Origin: Muribaculaceae bacterium
Lineage (GTDB): Bacteria > Bacteroidota > Bacteroidia > Bacteroidales > Muribaculaceae
Length of the DNA: 37,230 nucleotides
NCBI GenBank assembly: GCA_029058745.1
Contig: JAIDXM010000030.1
Location: 1 to 37,230 of the forward strand
Reading direction: 5' to 3'
The notes beneath the pieces are model-generated. The model saw only the letters and a program-made list of their open reading frames with translations. It made no database searches and was not told the origin of the DNA. This document shows positions 1-8,090 of the stretch, piece by piece. How positions within the stretch are numbered: the first letter of the stretch is position 1; every line of letters starts with the position of its first letter. A program made the position numbers and the translations under genes.

Positions 1-269
1 ATCATAATCTTGTCGATAAGTCGGCTGAGAAGATCGTGAAGACGGTAAAATCGACAGGTGCGGTGGTCAGCGGGCCTATTCCACTTCCCACACACAAGCG
101 CATCTTCACCGTCAACCGCTCCACTTTCGTAAACAAGAAGAGCCGTGAGCAGTTTCAGCTTTCATCATTCCAGCGTCTGATTGACATCTACAGCTCCACA
201 TCAAAGACTGTTGACGCTCTGATGAAACTCGAGCTCCCCAGCGGTGTTGACGTAAGCATCAAGGTCTGA
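1..269 (+). CDS. rpsJ: 30S ribosomal protein S10 (uS10), 5' end outside the window
   Basis: This is the C-terminal part of uS10, a 30S head protein that also takes part in transcription antitermination with NusB. The open frame enters from the left edge (codons begin at base 3, His-Asn-Leu-Val-Asp-Lys) and ends at the TGA at 267-269, so 88 residues are visible. The family is usually about 101 residues, so roughly 12 N-terminal residues are missing. The conserved segment Gly-Pro-Ile-Pro-Leu-Pro-Thr and the Ser-Arg-Glu-Gln-Phe helix are clear. The GTG at 36 is an internal valine, not a start. It is the first visible gene of the ribosomal super-operon. Confidence 0.97.
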   Translation, partial: HNLVDKSAEKIVKTVKSTGAVVSGPIPLPTHKRIFTVNRSTFVNKKSREQFQLSSFQRLIDIYSSTSKTVDALMKLELPSGVDVSIKV

Positions 270-279
270 CAAAAATATA

Positions 280-365
280 CCTCTCCCGCCCCTACGGACG
301 GGAGAGGCATAAAGGCCAAAAAGAACAAAACATAGAAAACAAACGCCGGCGGAGCATACGTCGGC
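280..365 (+). promoter_or_regulatory. Two hairpins in the rpsJ-rplC gap (candidate mRNA element)
   Basis: The 118-base gap before rplC contains a 9-bp perfect stem (280-288 with 299-307, loop of 10) and a 7-bp stem with one G-U pair (345-351 with 359-365, loop GAGCATA). Neither is followed by a T run, so they do not look like intrinsic terminators. No TAnnTTTG promoter is visible here. They may stabilise the mRNA, mark a processing point or bind a ribosomal protein; the role is inferred only from position. Confidence 0.5.
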
Positions 366-387
366 AAAAAATAAATCAAAGTAAGAA

Positions 388-1005
388 ATGCCAGGATTAT
401 TAGGAAAGAAAATCGGAATGACATCCGTTTTCAGTGCCGACGGAAAGAATGTTCCGTGCACTGTTATCGAAGTAGGTCCTTGTGTGGTTACTCAGATCAA
501 GACAGTTGAGAATGACGGCTATGAGGCTGTGCAGGTAGGTTTCCTCGACAAGAAGGAGAAACACACCACCAAGCCGGAGGCCGGTCACTTCGCAAAAGCT
601 GGAGTAACCCCCAAGCGTCACTTGGCCGAGTTCAAATCATTTGAGACCATGCCGGAGCTTGGCGCCACTCTCACAGTTGACCTCTTCCAGGAGGGCGGCT
701 TCGTGGATGTTGTAGGCACAAGCAAGGGTAAAGGTTTCCAGGGCGTTGTAAAGCGTCATGGTTTCGGAGGCGTTGGTCAGTCAACCCATGGCCAGCACAA
801 CCGTCTCCGTGCGCCGGGTTCAATCGGTGCCTGCTCTTATCCCGCGAAGGTATTCAAGGGTCTGCGCATGGCCGGTCATATGGGCAATGAGCGTGTGACT
901 GTACAGAATCTCCAGGTTATTAAGGTGCTTCCCGAGCACAATTTGTTAATGATAAAGGGTTCCATCCCCGGATCCAAAGGTTCAATCGTTATAGTTGAGA
1001 AATAA
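388..1005 (+). CDS. rplC: 50S ribosomal protein L3 (uL3)
   Basis: This early-assembly 50S protein reaches towards the peptidyl transferase centre. The 205-residue product starts [12 protein letters not shown], the usual start of bacterial L3. It carries the loop [16 protein letters not shown] at about residues 131-146, which corresponds to the L3 finger. Length is normal (about 205-210). No Shine-Dalgarno is seen before the ATG, which is usual for Bacteroidota. Its stop overlaps the rplD start by one base (TAATG at 1003-1007), suggesting translational coupling. Confidence 0.98.
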   Translation: MPGLLGKKIGMTSVFSADGKNVPCTVIEVGPCVVTQIKTVENDGYEAVQVGFLDKKEKHTTKPEAGHFAKAGVTPKRHLAEFKSFETMPELGATLTVDLFQEGGFVDVVGTSKGKGFQGVVKRHGFGGVGQSTHGQHNRLRAPGSIGACSYPAKVFKGLRMAGHMGNERVTVQNLQVIKVLPEHNLLMIKGSIPGSKGSIVIVEK

Positions 1006-1640
1006 TGGAAGTAGCAGTATATAACATCAAGGGAGAAGACACAGGACGCAAAATCACTCTTAATGATGACGTGTTTGCACGCGATTTGAGCGAGGGCAAC
1101 GCCGACCACACTATCTATCTCGACGTTAAGCAGTATTTGGGCAACCAGCGTCAGGGCACCCACAAGAGCAAGGAGCGTAGCGAGGTTTCCGGTTCTACGC
1201 GTAAGCTCGGCCGTCAGAAAGGCGGTGGCGGTGCACGTCGTGGCGACATCAATTCTCCGCTTCTCCGCGGCGGTGGCACAGTATTCGGCCCTCGTCCCCG
1301 CGACTATCGTACGAAGCTCAACAAGAAAATGAAGCAGCTTGCCAAGAAGATCGCTCTTTCATCGAAAGCACAGAATGGCGGTATTTTCGTAGTTGAGAAC
1401 TTCAATTTCGAGAAGCCCTGCACCAAGGAGTGGATTAAGATTGCCAAGAGTTTCAATCTCGACGACAAGAAGACTCTGCTCGTGATGAACGATCTTGACA
1501 AGAACGTGCTTCTTTCGGTTCGTAACGTGCCCAACGCACTTATGCAGCAGGCATCCGACCTGAACGCATATACATTGCTCAACAACGACGCCATCCTCAT
1601 GACAGAGGGCAGTGTGGAGCTGATTAACGAGAACTTCTAA
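1005..1640 (+). CDS. rplD: 50S ribosomal protein L4 (uL4)
   Basis: uL4 is a 50S assembly protein whose loop lines the exit tunnel. The 211-residue product has the expected tunnel loop at about residues 60-95 (Arg-Ser-Glu-Val-Ser-Gly, then [12 protein letters not shown], then LLRGGG), rich in glycine and arginine. The start is fixed by the one-base overlap with rplC. In E. coli L4 represses the S10 operon through its leader; whether this happens here cannot be seen because the operon leader is outside the window. Confidence 0.98.
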   Translation: MEVAVYNIKGEDTGRKITLNDDVFARDLSEGNADHTIYLDVKQYLGNQRQGTHKSKERSEVSGSTRKLGRQKGGGGARRGDINSPLLRGGGTVFGPRPRDYRTKLNKKMKQLAKKIALSSKAQNGGIFVVENFNFEKPCTKEWIKIAKSFNLDDKKTLLVMNDLDKNVLLSVRNVPNALMQQASDLNAYTLLNNDAILMTEGSVELINENF

Positions 1641-1644
1641 AATT

Positions 1645-1650
1645 AAGGAG
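1645..1650 (+). promoter_or_regulatory. Strong Shine-Dalgarno before rplW
   Basis: AAGGAG lies 8 bases before the rplW ATG at 1659. Most starts in this operon have no such site, as expected in Bacteroidota, where the 16S anti-Shine-Dalgarno tail is largely sequestered on the ribosome. This makes the motif stand out, and it confirms the start chosen for rplW. Confidence 0.6.
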
Positions 1651-1658
1651 ATATAGAA

Positions 1659-1949
1659 ATGGATATTCAGATCAAACCCCTTGTGACGGAAAAGGCAACC
1701 GCCTACAGCGAGAAGCAGAATTGCTACACATTTGCTGTGTCTCCCGACGCCAACAAATTCCAGATTAAGGATATTGTGGAGAAACTCTACAATGTTCGCG
1801 TCGTGAAAGTAAACACGGCCCTCTATGCCGGTAAGCGCAAACAGCGTTACACCAAGGGAGGGTTAATCCGCGGTCAGAAACCGGCATACAAGAAGGCCTA
1901 TGTGACTGTGGCAGAAGGACAGAAGATAGATTACTATAGCAACATTTAA
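1659..1949 (+). CDS. rplW: 50S ribosomal protein L23 (uL23)
   Basis: uL23 sits at the tunnel exit and is the docking point for trigger factor and SRP. The 96-residue product shows the typical opening (Ile-Lys-Pro-Leu-Val-Thr-Glu-Lys-Ala) and the block [14 protein letters not shown] at about residues 40-53. Length is normal. It is spaced 18 bases from rplD with a good Shine-Dalgarno in the gap, and 5 bases from rplB. Confidence 0.98.
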   Translation: MDIQIKPLVTEKATAYSEKQNCYTFAVSPDANKFQIKDIVEKLYNVRVVKVNTALYAGKRKQRYTKGGLIRGQKPAYKKAYVTVAEGQKIDYYSNI

Positions 1950-1954
1950 AACAG

Positions 1955-2827
1955 ATGGCAGTAAGAAAATTCAAGCCCGTCACCCCCGGGCAAAGACACA
2001 AGATTATTGGTGTGTTCCGCAACGAGATCGCCATTGCCAAGCCCGTTGAGGGTGGCGAGAGCGTAAAGAAAGTCTCTAAAATCACACCAGAAAAGTCTCT
2101 TACTGTGGGCAAGCGTTCCACAGGCGGCCGCAACTCTTCGGGTCATCTTTCCACCCGTTACCGTGGCGGCGGTCACAAGAGAAAATTGCGTCTCGTTGAT
2201 TTCAAAAGAACCAACGACGGCGTACCGGCAGTTGTCAAGACCATAGAGTATGATCCCAACCGCTCGGCACGCATCGCGCTGCTTTATTATACGGATGGCT
2301 CGAAGGCTTATATGATTGCCCCCAACGGGCTTGAGGTGGGCCAGACAGTCGTTAGCGGCGAGGATGCCGCTCCTGAGGTAGGCAACTGCCTTCCTTTGGC
2401 AAAGATACCAGTAGGTACACTTATCCATTGTATAGAGCTTCGTCCCGGACAGGGAGCCGCCATGGCCCGCAGCGCCGGAACGTTCGCTCAGCTCACATCC
2501 CGAGAGGGAGACTACGCGATAATCAAATTGCCTTCCGGAGAAACCCGGAAAGTGCTTCTGACATGCCGTGCTACCGTGGGTGTCGTCGGTAACTCCGACC
2601 ACGCTCTCGAGCAGAGTGGCAAGGCAGGACGTTCACGTTGGATGGGACGCCGTCCTCACAACCGTGGTGTCGTGATGAACCCTGTTGACCACCCGATGGG
2701 TGGTGGCGAGGGCCGTCAGTCCGGTGGACATCCCCGTTCACGTACAGGTCTTTATGCGAAGGGCTTGAAGACTCGTTCGCCGAAGAAGCATTCTTCGAAG
2801 TATATCATTGAAAGAAGGAAAAAGTAA
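1955..2827 (+). CDS. rplB: 50S ribosomal protein L2 (uL2), with an N-terminal insertion
   Basis: uL2 is needed for subunit joining and peptidyl transfer. The C-terminal half is highly conserved, including [13 protein letters not shown] at about residues 232-244, the loop next to the peptidyl transferase centre. The product has 290 residues, against about 274 in typical Bacteroidota L2. The extra residues lie near the N-terminus: about 16 lysine- and valine-containing residues appear between His-Lys-Ile-Ile-Gly (about 16-20) and Thr-Pro-Glu-Lys-Ser-Leu (about 44-49). The frame is open across the insertion with normal codon use, so it looks like a lineage feature and not an error. Confidence 0.98.
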   Translation: MAVRKFKPVTPGQRHKIIGVFRNEIAIAKPVEGGESVKKVSKITPEKSLTVGKRSTGGRNSSGHLSTRYRGGGHKRKLRLVDFKRTNDGVPAVVKTIEYDPNRSARIALLYYTDGSKAYMIAPNGLEVGQTVVSGEDAAPEVGNCLPLAKIPVGTLIHCIELRPGQGAAMARSAGTFAQLTSREGDYAIIKLPSGETRKVLLTCRATVGVVGNSDHALEQSGKAGRSRWMGRRPHNRGVVMNPVDHPMGGGEGRQSGGHPRSRTGLYAKGLKTRSPKKHSSKYIIERRKK

Positions 2828-2849
2828 ATTTGATTAAAAGAAGTCAATT

Positions 2850-3119
2850 ATGAGTCGTTCGCTTAAAAAAGGACCGTTTATCAGTGTGAAGCTTGAGAAG
2901 AAGGTCGCAGCCATGGACGAAAGCGGCAAGAAGTCAGTTATCAAGACCTGGAGCCGTGCGTCGATGATTTCGCCTGATTTCGTGGGCCACACATTTGCAG
3001 TGCACAACGGCAACAAGTTTATCCCCGTCTATGTCACAGAGAACATGGTGGGCCATAAGCTTGGTGAGTTCGCGCCTACGCGCACATTCCGCGGCCATGC
3101 AGGCAACAAGAAGAAATAA
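2850..3119 (+). CDS. rpsS: 30S ribosomal protein S19 (uS19)
   Basis: uS19 is a 30S head protein that contacts S13 and the A-site finger bridge. The 89-residue product begins [10 protein letters not shown] and contains the signature [20 protein letters not shown] at about residues 51-70, followed by [12 protein letters not shown]. Length is typical. It follows rplB by 22 bases and precedes rplV by 49 bases of AT-rich spacer with no obvious signal. Confidence 0.98.
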   Translation: MSRSLKKGPFISVKLEKKVAAMDESGKKSVIKTWSRASMISPDFVGHTFAVHNGNKFIPVYVTENMVGHKLGEFAPTRTFRGHAGNKKK

Positions 3120-3168
3120 TAGCCTGCCTCGCAAATAACAACAGTCAAAAAAATAGCAAAAAAATACA

Positions 3169-3573
3169 ATGGGTGTAAGAAAAAGAAAAGCAGCCGACGC
3201 CATCAAAGAGGCACGCAAGAGCGAGTATTTCGCAAAGCTGCATAATGTGCCGTCATCGCCCCGCAAGATGCGCCTCGTGGTCGATATGATCCGTGGAGAG
3301 GAGGCATTCAAGGCTCTCGGCATCCTGAAATTCTCCAACAAGGAGGCTGCCCGTAAGGTTGAGAAGCTGCTCCGCAGCGCTATCGCCAACTGGGAGCAGA
3401 AGAATGAACGCAAGGCAGAGGCCGGTGAGCTCTGTGTGAAGACAGTCTTTGTTGACTGCGCTCCGATGCTGAAGCGTCTGCGTCCTGCGCCGCAGGGTCG
3501 CGGCTATCGTATCCGCAAGCGTTCTAACCATGTGACATTGTATGTCGATACTATTAATAATGAAAAAGCTTGA
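3169..3573 (+). CDS. rplV: 50S ribosomal protein L22 (uL22)
   Basis: uL22 has a long beta hairpin that lines the exit tunnel and matters for macrolide sensitivity. The 134-residue product has the conserved start ([17 protein letters not shown] at about residues 27-43) and the C-terminal hairpin with [19 protein letters not shown] at about 104-122, the normal tunnel-loop sequence. The short basic N-terminal extension before residue 15 is common in Bacteroidota. It is closely followed by rpsC (7-base gap). Confidence 0.98.
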   Translation: MGVRKRKAADAIKEARKSEYFAKLHNVPSSPRKMRLVVDMIRGEEAFKALGILKFSNKEAARKVEKLLRSAIANWEQKNERKAEAGELCVKTVFVDCAPMLKRLRPAPQGRGYRIRKRSNHVTLYVDTINNEKA

Positions 3574-3580
3574 TTGAAAG

Positions 3581-4312
3581 ATGGGACAGAAAGTTAATCC
3601 GATCAGCAACCGTCTTGGCGTAATCCGCGGTTGGGACTCAAACTGGTATGGCGGAAAGAAATACGGAGAGACCCTCTTGGAGGATTCTATGATCCGTAAG
3701 TATCTCCGCACTCGTCTTGCAAAGGCAAGCGTTTCAAGAATCATTATCGAGCGTACGCTCAAGATGGTGACAGTCACTATCTGCACATCCCGTCCCGGTA
3801 TGGTAATCGGTAAGGGTGGCAAGGATGTTGACGATTTGAAGGACGAGCTAAAGAAGCTCACCGACAAGGACGTGCAGATCAACATCCACGAAATCAAGCG
3901 TCCGGAGCTTGACGCTGAAATCGTTGCCACCAATATCGCGCGCCAGATTGAGAACAAGGTGGCTTACCGCCGTGCCGTTAAGATGGCTGTCGCATCCACC
4001 ATGCGTATGGGAGCAGAAGGCATCAAGGTTCAGGTCAGCGGTCGTCTCAACGGCGCCGAGATGGCTCGTTCTGAGATGTTCAAGGAGGGACGCACTCCGC
4101 TCCATACACTCCGCGCCGATATTGATTATGCTCTTGTGGAGGCTCTCACCAAAGTCGGTATCATCGGCATCAAGGTGTGGATCTGCCGTGGCGAGATTTA
4201 CGGTAAGAAGGAGCTTGCTCCCGCTTATGCCGTAGGCCAGAAGGAGACAGGCCGTCCTCAGGGCGGCGGTCGCAAGGGTGGTTTCCGCAACAAGAAAAAC
4301 AACAACCGTTAA
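3581..4312 (+). CDS. rpsC: 30S ribosomal protein S3 (uS3)
   Basis: uS3 is an mRNA entry-channel protein with helicase-like activity. The 243-residue product starts [20 protein letters not shown], has the KH-domain loop Val-Ile-Gly-Lys-Gly-Gly-Lys at about residues 67-73, and ends with a basic, Gly- and Asn-rich tail (residues 225-243). Length is in the usual range for Bacteroidota. It lies 7 bases after rplV and 15 bases before rplP. Confidence 0.98.
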   Translation: MGQKVNPISNRLGVIRGWDSNWYGGKKYGETLLEDSMIRKYLRTRLAKASVSRIIIERTLKMVTVTICTSRPGMVIGKGGKDVDDLKDELKKLTDKDVQINIHEIKRPELDAEIVATNIARQIENKVAYRRAVKMAVASTMRMGAEGIKVQVSGRLNGAEMARSEMFKEGRTPLHTLRADIDYALVEALTKVGIIGIKVWICRGEIYGKKELAPAYAVGQKETGRPQGGGRKGGFRNKKNNNR

Positions 4313-4327
4313 TAAGAAGGACAGACA

Positions 4328-4759
4328 ATGTTACAACCAAAAAAGACCAGATACCGCCGTTCGCAAAAAGGGCGCATGAAAGGAGAGGCCCAGAGGGGCA
4401 ACCAGCTCGCCTTCGGGTCGTTCGGCATCAAGACACTTGAGTCTAAATGGATCACAGGCCGTCAGATTGAGGCAGCCCGTGTGGCAGTGACCCGCTACAT
4501 GCAGCGTCAGGGTCAGATTTGGATCCGCATTTTCCCGGACAAGCCTATCACCAAGAAGCCGGCTGAGGTGCGAATGGGTAAAGGTAAGGGTAATCCAGAG
4601 GGTTACGTGGCTCCTGTCACCCCGGGACGTATCATTATAGAAGTGGAGGGTGTACCTTACGATATCGCCAAGGAGGCGCTTCGTCTGGCAGCCCAGAAAC
4701 TTCCGGTGATCACAAAATTTGTGGTGCGCCGTGACTATGATCCCAGCCAGAACGTCTAA
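4328..4759 (+). CDS. rplP: 50S ribosomal protein L16 (uL16)
   Basis: uL16 helps shape the A-site tRNA binding region. The 143-residue product carries [18 protein letters not shown] at the N-terminus, the block [20 protein letters not shown] at about residues 60-79, and [12 protein letters not shown], all hallmark L16 segments. Length matches the family (about 137-144). A moderate Shine-Dalgarno-like AAGGA lies 6 bases upstream. It is separated from rpmC by an 83-base gap holding a long hairpin, the only sizeable break in this half of the operon. Confidence 0.98.
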   Translation: MLQPKKTRYRRSQKGRMKGEAQRGNQLAFGSFGIKTLESKWITGRQIEAARVAVTRYMQRQGQIWIRIFPDKPITKKPAEVRMGKGKGNPEGYVAPVTPGRIIIEVEGVPYDIAKEALRLAAQKLPVITKFVVRRDYDPSQNV

Positions 4760-4774
4760 TAAAATCGGAGAAAT

Positions 4775-4819
4775 TCCGTTATAACTTCGGAGTCCTCCGG
4801 AAGCCGGAGTTGTAACGGA
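4775..4819 (+). promoter_or_regulatory. 16-bp hairpin between rplP and rpmC (candidate regulatory or processing element)
   Basis: Bases 4775-4790 pair with 4804-4819 in a continuous 16-bp stem with two G-U pairs and a 13-base loop. A second small stem (CTCT, loop CAAA, AGAG at 4820-4831) follows directly. There is no T run, so a simple terminator is unlikely. The G-U pairs break the DNA palindrome but keep the RNA stem, which hints at an RNA function. Possible roles are mRNA processing, protection from decay or binding of a ribosomal protein. Confidence 0.6.
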
Positions 4820-4842
4820 CTCTCAAAAGAGAAAAATACGAT

Positions 4843-5064
4843 ATGAAAAAGGAAGAAATCAAGGAATTAAGCATTCAGGAACTGCAGGCACAGATTGAGG
4901 CCTGCGAGAAGGCTTATCGTGAATTGAAAGTAGCGCACGCGATATCTCCTATCGACAATCCCTCGAAGATCACCAAAGATCGCAGGGAGATTGCACGCTT
5001 GAAGACTGTGTTGCGCCAGAAGGAACTCGCCGCCAAGGCAGAAGCTCCAGTAGTAAACAACTGA
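4843..5064 (+). CDS. rpmC: 50S ribosomal protein L29 (uL29)
   Basis: uL29 is a small two-helix protein near the tunnel exit. The 73-residue product starts Met-Lys-Lys-Glu-Glu-Ile-Lys-Glu-Leu, and the second helix contains [15 protein letters not shown] at about residues 47-61, the family signature. Length is slightly above the E. coli form (63) because of a short Ala- and Val-rich tail, usual in this phylum. It follows the hairpin-rich gap and is 22 bases from rpsQ. Confidence 0.96.
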   Translation: MKKEEIKELSIQELQAQIEACEKAYRELKVAHAISPIDNPSKITKDRREIARLKTVLRQKELAAKAEAPVVNN

Positions 5065-5086
5065 TCCCAAAAAGTATTTAAGAAAA

Positions 5087-5347
5087 ATGGAAGAAAAGCG
5101 TCATTTGAGAAAAGAAAGAATTGGGGTTGTTTCGAGCAACAAGTGTGACAAGACCATTACGGTTGAAATCAAGTGGAAAGAGAAGCACCCGATCTATGGA
5201 AAATTTGTCAACAAGACAAAGAAGTATCATGCTCACGATGAGAAAAACGAGTGTTCAGTAGGCGACACGGTTCGTCTGATGGAGACCCGTCCGTTGAGCA
5301 AGACGAAGAGATGGAGACTTGTGGAAATCATTGAAAAAGTTAAGTAA
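5087..5347 (+). CDS. rpsQ: 30S ribosomal protein S17 (uS17)
   Basis: uS17 is an OB-fold primary 16S binder. The 86-residue product contains [11 protein letters not shown] at about residues 9-19 and the C-terminal block [20 protein letters not shown] at about 59-78, both diagnostic. Length is standard. Its stop codon is 2 bases before the rplN start, so the two are likely coupled. Confidence 0.98.
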   Translation: MEEKRHLRKERIGVVSSNKCDKTITVEIKWKEKHPIYGKFVNKTKKYHAHDEKNECSVGDTVRLMETRPLSKTKRWRLVEIIEKVK

Positions 5348-5349
5348 TT

Positions 5350-5715
5350 ATGATACAGACCGAATCACGTCTTACAGTAGCTGACAACAGTGGTGCCAAA
5401 GAGGCTCTCTGCATTCACGTGCTCGGCGGCACAGGCCGTCGCTACGCATCGGTTGGCGACATCATCGTCGTTACGGTGAAGAGCACGATTCCTTCTTCAG
5501 ACGTGAAGAAGGGCACAGTATCGAAGGCTGTGGTTGTTCGTACGAAGAAAGAGATCCGTCGTGCCGACGGAAGCTATATCCGCTTCGACGACAATGCCTG
5601 TGTGTTGCTTAACAACGCCGGTGAAATCCGCGGCACCCGTATTTTCGGCCCCGTTGCCCGTGAGCTTCGTGCCACAAACATGAAAATTGTGTCGCTCGCG
5701 CCTGAGGTGCTTTAA
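5350..5715 (+). CDS. rplN: 50S ribosomal protein L14 (uL14)
   Basis: uL14 lies at the subunit interface and is the target of the silencing factor RsfS. The 121-residue product begins [16 protein letters not shown] and contains [20 protein letters not shown] at about residues 78-97, near-invariant in the family. Length is standard. The spacing to rpsQ (2 bases) and to rplX (27 bases) fits one transcript. Confidence 0.98.
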   Translation: MIQTESRLTVADNSGAKEALCIHVLGGTGRRYASVGDIIVVTVKSTIPSSDVKKGTVSKAVVVRTKKEIRRADGSYIRFDDNACVLLNNAGEIRGTRIFGPVARELRATNMKIVSLAPEVL

Positions 5716-5742
5716 TGTCAAGTTAAATAAACGAACAGTAAA

Positions 5743-6063
5743 ATGGCAAAATTCCATATAAAGAAGGGCGACACGGTCTATGTAAATGCCGGAGACGACA
5801 AGGGCAAGACAGGTCGTGTGCTTGAAGTGCTTGTGAAAAAGCAGCGTGCACTCGTGGAGGGCATCAATATTGTCTCGAAGAGCATGAAGCCCAATGCTAA
5901 ATATCCTCAGGGAGGAATAGTGAAAATCGAGGCTCCCGTCCACATTTCTAATTTGAATGTGGTGGATCCCAAGACTGGCAAGGCCACCCGCATAGGACGC
6001 AGGTTGAACGAGGCCGGCAAACTCGTACGTTATTCTAAGAAATCAGGAGAGGAGATTAAGTAA
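5743..6063 (+). CDS. rplX: 50S ribosomal protein L24 (uL24)
   Basis: uL24 is a KOW-fold assembly-initiator protein near the tunnel exit. The 106-residue product starts [10 protein letters not shown], and its KOW motif ([20 protein letters not shown], about residues 17-36) is followed by [14 protein letters not shown]. Length is normal for the phylum. Its stop overlaps the rplE start (TAATG at 6061-6065), indicating coupling. Confidence 0.97.
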   Translation: MAKFHIKKGDTVYVNAGDDKGKTGRVLEVLVKKQRALVEGINIVSKSMKPNAKYPQGGIVKIEAPVHISNLNVVDPKTGKATRIGRRLNEAGKLVRYSKKSGEEIK

Positions 6064-6611
6064 TGAGCGAAACAACACTTGGTAAAGACTATAAGGAGAG
6101 AATAGTGCCTGAGCTTCAGAAGGAGTTCAACTATTCATCAGTGATGCAGGTGCCGCGCCTTGAGAAGATTGTAATCAACCAGGGTCTTGGCGCTGCCACA
6201 CAGGACAAGAAACTCATCGAGACAGCAATCAATGAGCTGACGGCAATCACCGGCCAGAAGGCTGTTCCGACGCTTTCGAAGAAGGATATCTCCAACTTCA
6301 AGCTTCGTAAGAAAATGCCTATCGGCGCGATGGTGACATTGCGCAGGGAGAAGATGTATGAGTTCCTTGAGAGACTTGTGAAGGTAGCTCTTCCGCGAAT
6401 CCGTGACTTCAAGGGCATCAACTCCAAGCTTGACGGGCGAGGCAACTATACGCTCGGCATCCAGGAGCAGATTATTTTCCCCGAGATCAACATTGACAAT
6501 GTTCCGAAACTTCAGGGTATGAACATCACATTCGTGACTTCAGCACCCACAGACGAGGAAGGCTTCGCACTCCTCAAGAAATTCGGACTTCCCTTCAAAC
6601 ACGAAAAATAA
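6063..6611 (+). CDS. rplE: 50S ribosomal protein L5 (uL5)
   Basis: uL5 binds 5S rRNA and contacts P-site tRNA. The 182-residue product contains [19 protein letters not shown] at about residues 30-48, the L5 signature, and [16 protein letters not shown] further on. Length matches the family (about 180). The start is set by the overlap with the rplX stop. In E. coli the S8 repressor site lies at the start of this gene; nothing equivalent is obvious here, and the structured gap before rpsH is the more likely place for such control. Confidence 0.98.
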   Translation: MSETTLGKDYKERIVPELQKEFNYSSVMQVPRLEKIVINQGLGAATQDKKLIETAINELTAITGQKAVPTLSKKDISNFKLRKKMPIGAMVTLRREKMYEFLERLVKVALPRIRDFKGINSKLDGRGNYTLGIQEQIIFPEINIDNVPKLQGMNITFVTSAPTDEEGFALLKKFGLPFKHEK

Positions 6612-6616
6612 TAGCT

Positions 6617-6919
6617 ATGGCAAAAGAATCAATGAAAGCCCGTGAGGTGAAACGCCAGAAGCTGGTTGAGAAATACGCCGAGAAGAAGGCTGCCCTTAAG
6701 AAGGCTGCTCTCGCAGATGCAGAGGGTAATATTGACTATGAGGCGCTTACCAAGCTTCAGAAGCTTCCCAAGAATGCATCGAAAGTGCGTCTTCACAATC
6801 GTTGCATGATTACAGGCCGTCCGAAAGGATACATGCGTCAGTTCGGCATTTCCAGGATTCAGTTCCGTGAAATGGCGTCTGCTGGTTTGATTCCGGGCGT
6901 AAAGAAAGCGAGCTGGTGA
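6617..6919 (+). CDS. rpsN: 30S ribosomal protein S14 (uS14), zinc-free form
   Basis: uS14 is a 30S head protein. The 100-residue product is the long form without zinc-binding cysteines: the C-terminal half has a single Cys ([10 protein letters not shown]) where the short form has a CxxC-CxxC zinc ribbon. The segment [20 protein letters not shown] at about residues 68-87 is diagnostic. It is 5 bases from rplE and is followed by the largest gap in the operon (182 bases). Confidence 0.97.
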   Translation: MAKESMKAREVKRQKLVEKYAEKKAALKKAALADAEGNIDYEALTKLQKLPKNASKVRLHNRCMITGRPKGYMRQFGISRIQFREMASAGLIPGVKKASW

Positions 6920-6930
6920 CAATAAAATCG

Positions 6931-7072
6931 TCACAGTGACGTTATAGTAATTGGTGGCATCCCATATAGGTCGGAGATCTTATGGGAAGCCTCCAATCAT
7001 TGTGGCATCATGAGAGATAGTCTCGTGTTGTCCGAAACTACGAGAAACAGTGAAAATTAAATATTGTTCGGA
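6931..7072 (+). promoter_or_regulatory. Structured RNA region between rpsN and rpsH with alternative pairings
   Basis: This 182-base gap folds well. Hairpin 1 (6951-6996) pairs TTGG with CCAA, GGC with GCC, CCCATA with TATGGG and AGGTC with GATCT around a GGA loop. Hairpin 2 (7004-7032) pairs CATGAGA (7009-7015) with TCTCGTG (7021-7027), extended by four pairs. The same TCTCGT (7021-7026) can instead pair with ACGAGA (7040-7045), and TCCGAA (7031-7036) with TTCGGA (7067-7072). The alternatives exclude hairpin 2, as in a switch. Control of rpsH and later genes by a ribosomal protein such as S8 is inferred, by analogy with the E. coli spc operon. Confidence 0.6.
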
Positions 7073-7101
7073 AATTCTGAATCAATTTAACAATCAAAAC
7101 A

Positions 7102-7500
7102 ATGACTGATCCAATAGCAGATTATTTGACGAGATTGAGAAACGCCATCCGTGCGGGACACCGTGTGGTGGAGATTCCGTCTTCAAAAATTAAAAGGGAG
7201 ATCACGAAAATCCTTTTTGACCAGGGCTACATCCTGAACTACAAGTTCGTGGAAGGTCCCACCCCGTCGGGCACCATCAAGATTGCCCTCAAGTATGATC
7301 CGATTGACAAGGTGAACGCCATCAAGAATTTGCATCGCGTGTCTCGTCCGGGTCTTCGCCAATATACAGGCTACAAGGACATGCCCCGCGTGTTGAACGG
7401 CCTTGGCATCGCGATATTGAGCACGAGCCATGGCGTCATGACAAACAAAGAGGCCAGAGAGCGTAAGATCGGTGGCGAGGTATTGTGTTACGTTTATTAA
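7102..7500 (+). CDS. rpsH: 30S ribosomal protein S8 (uS8)
   Basis: uS8 is a primary 16S rRNA binder (helix 21) and in E. coli is the translational repressor of the spc operon. The 132-residue product starts Met-Thr-Asp-Pro-Ile-Ala-Asp-Tyr-Leu-Thr-Arg-Leu-Arg-Asn and ends with ILSTSHGVMTNKEARERKIG (about residues 105-124) and Cys-Tyr-Val-Tyr, both typical. It is the first gene after the structured 182-base gap, which makes it a good candidate for autoregulation. Confidence 0.98.
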   Translation: MTDPIADYLTRLRNAIRAGHRVVEIPSSKIKREITKILFDQGYILNYKFVEGPTPSGTIKIALKYDPIDKVNAIKNLHRVSRPGLRQYTGYKDMPRVLNGLGIAILSTSHGVMTNKEARERKIGGEVLCYVY

Positions 7501-7502
7501 TT

Positions 7503-7510
7503 AAAGGAGG
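7503..7510 (+). promoter_or_regulatory. Full Shine-Dalgarno before rplF
   Basis: AAAGGAGG lies 8 bases before the rplF ATG at 7519. It is an almost complete complement of the 16S 3' end and the strongest such site seen in the window. Most Bacteroidota genes lack one, so this site is exceptional and also fixes the start. Confidence 0.7.
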
Positions 7511-7518
7511 TATTCAAT

Positions 7519-8073
7519 ATGTCAAGAATTGGTAAAGCACCCATAGAGATACCTGCTGGCGTGACAGTACAGGTAAATGGCAATGTAGTTACTGTAAAAG
7601 GTCCCAAAGGAGAACTCTCCCAGGAGATAAACCCCGTCATCACTATAGAGCAGGAGGGGAATCATCTCGAACTGAAACGTCCGAATGACGAGCGTCAGAA
7701 CCGTGCGATGCATGGTCTTTACCGTGCTCTTGTTCACAACATGGTTGTGGGCGTTTCCGAGGGTTACAAGAAGGAGATGGAACTTGTGGGCGTAGGTTAT
7801 CGTGCCACTGCAACCAACCAGGTTTTGGAGCTGTCGTTGGGTTTTTCACACGCTATCTTCATCAAGCTTCCTAACGAGATTAAGGTAGAGGCTAAGACTG
7901 AGCGTAACAAGAATCCGCTTATCATACTTGAGAGCGCCGACAAGCAGCTTCTCGGTCAGGTATGTGCCAAGATCCGTTCTCTCCGTAAGCCTGAACCCTA
8001 CAAAGGTAAAGGTATCAAGTTTGTTGGTGAGATTATCCGTCGTAAGAGCGGCAAGTCTGCCAACGCAAAATAA
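7519..8073 (+). CDS. rplF: 50S ribosomal protein L6 (uL6)
   Basis: uL6 lies near the factor-binding site of the 50S. The 184-residue product starts Met-Ser-Arg-Ile-Gly-Lys-Ala-Pro-Ile, carries two L6 domains (about residues 8-82 and 90-170) and ends with the signature Lys-Pro-Glu-Pro-Tyr-Lys-Gly-Lys-Gly-Ile at about 155-164. Length is slightly longer than E. coli (177). It is preceded by an unusually strong Shine-Dalgarno. Confidence 0.98.
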   Translation: MSRIGKAPIEIPAGVTVQVNGNVVTVKGPKGELSQEINPVITIEQEGNHLELKRPNDERQNRAMHGLYRALVHNMVVGVSEGYKKEMELVGVGYRATATNQVLELSLGFSHAIFIKLPNEIKVEAKTERNKNPLIILESADKQLLGQVCAKIRSLRKPEPYKGKGIKFVGEIIRRKSGKSANAK

Positions 8074-8090
8074 AGTAAAAAAGGAAGACT

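Noticed and set aside
1946..2602. 218-residue frame opposite rplB
   Set aside because: Shadow of L2, caused by strong codon bias in a highly conserved gene.
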